Origin: Ooceraea biroi
Lineage: Eukaryota > Arthropoda > Insecta > Hymenoptera > Formicidae
Length of the DNA stretch: 64,000 bases
Assembly (NCBI RefSeq): GCF_003672135.1
Contig: NC_039512.1
Span: 1,830,874 to 1,894,873 of the forward strand
Direction of reading: 5' to 3'
Positions 62,831 through 64,000 of this stretch are shown piece by piece. Position 1 is the stretch's first letter. Each line of letters opens with the position of its first letter. The notes under the pieces are model-generated. The model made no database searches and was not told the DNA's origin. It was given only the letters and a program-made list of their open reading frames with translations. The translations under genes were made by a program, and so were the position numbers.

Positions 62831-62837
62831 TTTTTCT

Positions 62838-62860
62838 CTGTCGTGTAAACGACACGACAG
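62838..62860. other. Perfect 9-bp hairpin
   Basis: CTGTCGTGT (62838-62846) and ACACGACAG (62852-62860) are exact reverse complements around AAACG. It lies 20 nt past the stop of the minus-strand cysteine-rich frame. Confidence 0.8.
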
Positions 62861-62879
62861 TTTGAAAACTGGCTAGCGG

Positions 62880-63284
62880 CTATGGACGATCCACCCGTAT
62901 CCTTCGGTCGGTGTCAGTTTCACGGTCTACACACAGTCTGCATTTGAAGTACTTGACCGATAGGTACATTTCTGTGGCAGAATACATAGAAATTGAATAA
63001 AAAACGGGATGACCGCAAACCGCGCAACATCCCGAGCGAGGAACGCTGAAACGCTGAGACACGATGAAGCACGAAGCCATCAAAAGCACGTCTGTTAACA
63101 TTTCGTTACAGGACACACAGCGTGCTGCAATTTCCATCTTTGATTCTGTATCTGTTACGACTGCCGTGACATATTTGCAAATCGAGTAACGTTTGCAAAT
63201 CGGAACCGTTGGTGACTGATGCAAATCATCACTGTGGATAAGATCAAGTAATCTAAGACATACATAGAGATCTTTCTGTAGCAA
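62880..63284 (-). CDS. Unrecognised cysteine-rich ORF (possible terminal exon or small gene)
   Basis: A 134-codon minus frame ends at TAG (62880-62882). It has three Cys-x2-Cys pairs in its second half (CVSC, CAVC and CRLC at frame residues 56-59, 87-90 and 115-118), spaced by 24-27 residues, as in zinc-binding folds, and a charged end (RETDTDRRIRVDRP). The first listed codon is TTG. The sequence TTTTTGCATAATTGCTACAG just at its 5' side looks like a 3' splice acceptor, so it may be a terminal exon; the first in-frame ATG is at residue 50. AATAAA words lie about 190 nt downstream on the minus strand. I know no homologue. It would be antisense to the presumed large intron. Confidence 0.3.
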   Translation of the reverse strand: MLQKDLYVCLRLLDLIHSDDLHQSPTVPICKRYSICKYVTAVVTDTESKMEIAARCVSCNEMLTDVLLMASCFIVSQRFSVPRSGCCAVCGHPVFYSISMYSATEMYLSVKYFKCRLCVDRETDTDRRIRVDRP

Positions 63285-63359
63285 TTATGCAAAAATTTCA
63301 GGACGTCCGTATTATCTCGTGATAAATGTAGAGAACATCCTGGGACACGAGTTAACACG

Positions 63360-64000
63360 AGACGTAATGAAATTTAATCATCTGCATGCTCTTAACAATC
63401 GCAAGTTATGCTCTTACAGATTTAGCTTACATTTTGCGAGAAACATTGAAACATTCTCAAGATTGATTGTAATAAATATTCACGATCTTTATCGACAAAA
63501 AATCAATATTTTATTATAATCTTTGCAACAATTTTTATATTTATCTTCCGCAAAAATATATTTTGCGAAAAATAATTGTAAAGAATAGGAATTAAGCCAG
63601 ATAGTTAAATGAATTTGACAAGTAATAATAATGAGAATACTTTACATTACTTTTTCGTTTTACATTATCGTCTCATGTTCGATTTTATCATATTATATGT
63701 TGCAAAAACGCATAATTGATTACCAGTATTGATCGATACCCCACAAAAATGCATTTACTTTATGTGCATCTTCTCCGCTTGCGATTAAGTTAATCGCATA
63801 CTATGGATACAGATTGACGTAAAGCATTTTACGGTGCGCCTCTCATGATTTACGTGCGTCCGTCTGACCATTGGCACACCTACATGCGCGTAATCATGAT
63901 TGATTCATCGAGCGATGCACGATGAAATTTATGCGTCGACCTCCTCCACTTACGATCCACCGTGTAAACTCGCATGGCGAAACTGTTTGCACACAATGGA
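63360..64000. other. Right edge, no gene recognised
   Basis: AT-rich, then GC-moderate toward the end. No exon of the presumed plus-strand gene was identified before the window stops. Confidence 0.5.

Noticed and set aside
1..64000. CRISPR arrays, rRNA, phage or viral gene clusters
   Set aside because: Looked for spaced identical repeats, conserved rRNA words and viral-type long frames; none was seen. The window is eukaryotic in style.

Overview
The window looks like insect nuclear DNA, most likely from an ant or another hymenopteran. It is mostly AT-rich non-coding sequence broken by short GC- and CpG-rich islands that carry promoters and first exons. Coding sequence is sparse, GT-AG introns are present, and microsatellites and short non-autonomous DNA transposons are common. 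The order is inferred from general style and from the one complete protein; no species marker was seen.

Left part (about 1-8,400): the only complete gene is a BRD7/BRD9 bromodomain subunit of SWI/SNF chromatin remodellers. It lies on the minus strand in three coding exons (7601-7556, 6060-4363, 4071-3401) that join in frame to 804 residues. Its promoter is a CpG-rich island that may also fire to the right. Downstream of the gene lie a tRNA-like pol III promoter remnant and a degenerate phrase repeat.

Middle and right (about 8,400-64,000): no complete gene is visible. On the plus strand there are three separate short exons at 10323-10398, 34785-34842 and 60248-60320. Each starts with an ATG in fair context in or beside a GC-rich island, and each ends at a GT donor in the same phase (phase 1). 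The simplest reading is that they are alternative first coding exons of one large gene whose shared body lies beyond the right edge. The first begins MERFRVTPT. This resembles the N-terminus of long K-Cl cotransporter isoforms (SLC12A4-7; fly kazachoc), which carry an RFxV dock for the SPAK/OSR1 kinase. That identity is a hypothesis only, because no transmembrane exon is in the window.

Two well-bounded mobile elements lie in the presumed introns. One is a 967-bp element with about 108-bp terminal inverted repeats, a 9-bp target duplication and about 20 copies of AGTTCT (20405-21371). The other is a 717-bp foldback element flanked by TTAA, of piggyBac type (40498-41214). There are also several tandem or dispersed duplications, GC islands of unknown function, and one cysteine-rich minus-strand ORF near the right end (62880-63284) that might be real. 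Nothing resembling CRISPR, a viral gene cluster, rRNA or a functional tRNA was seen.
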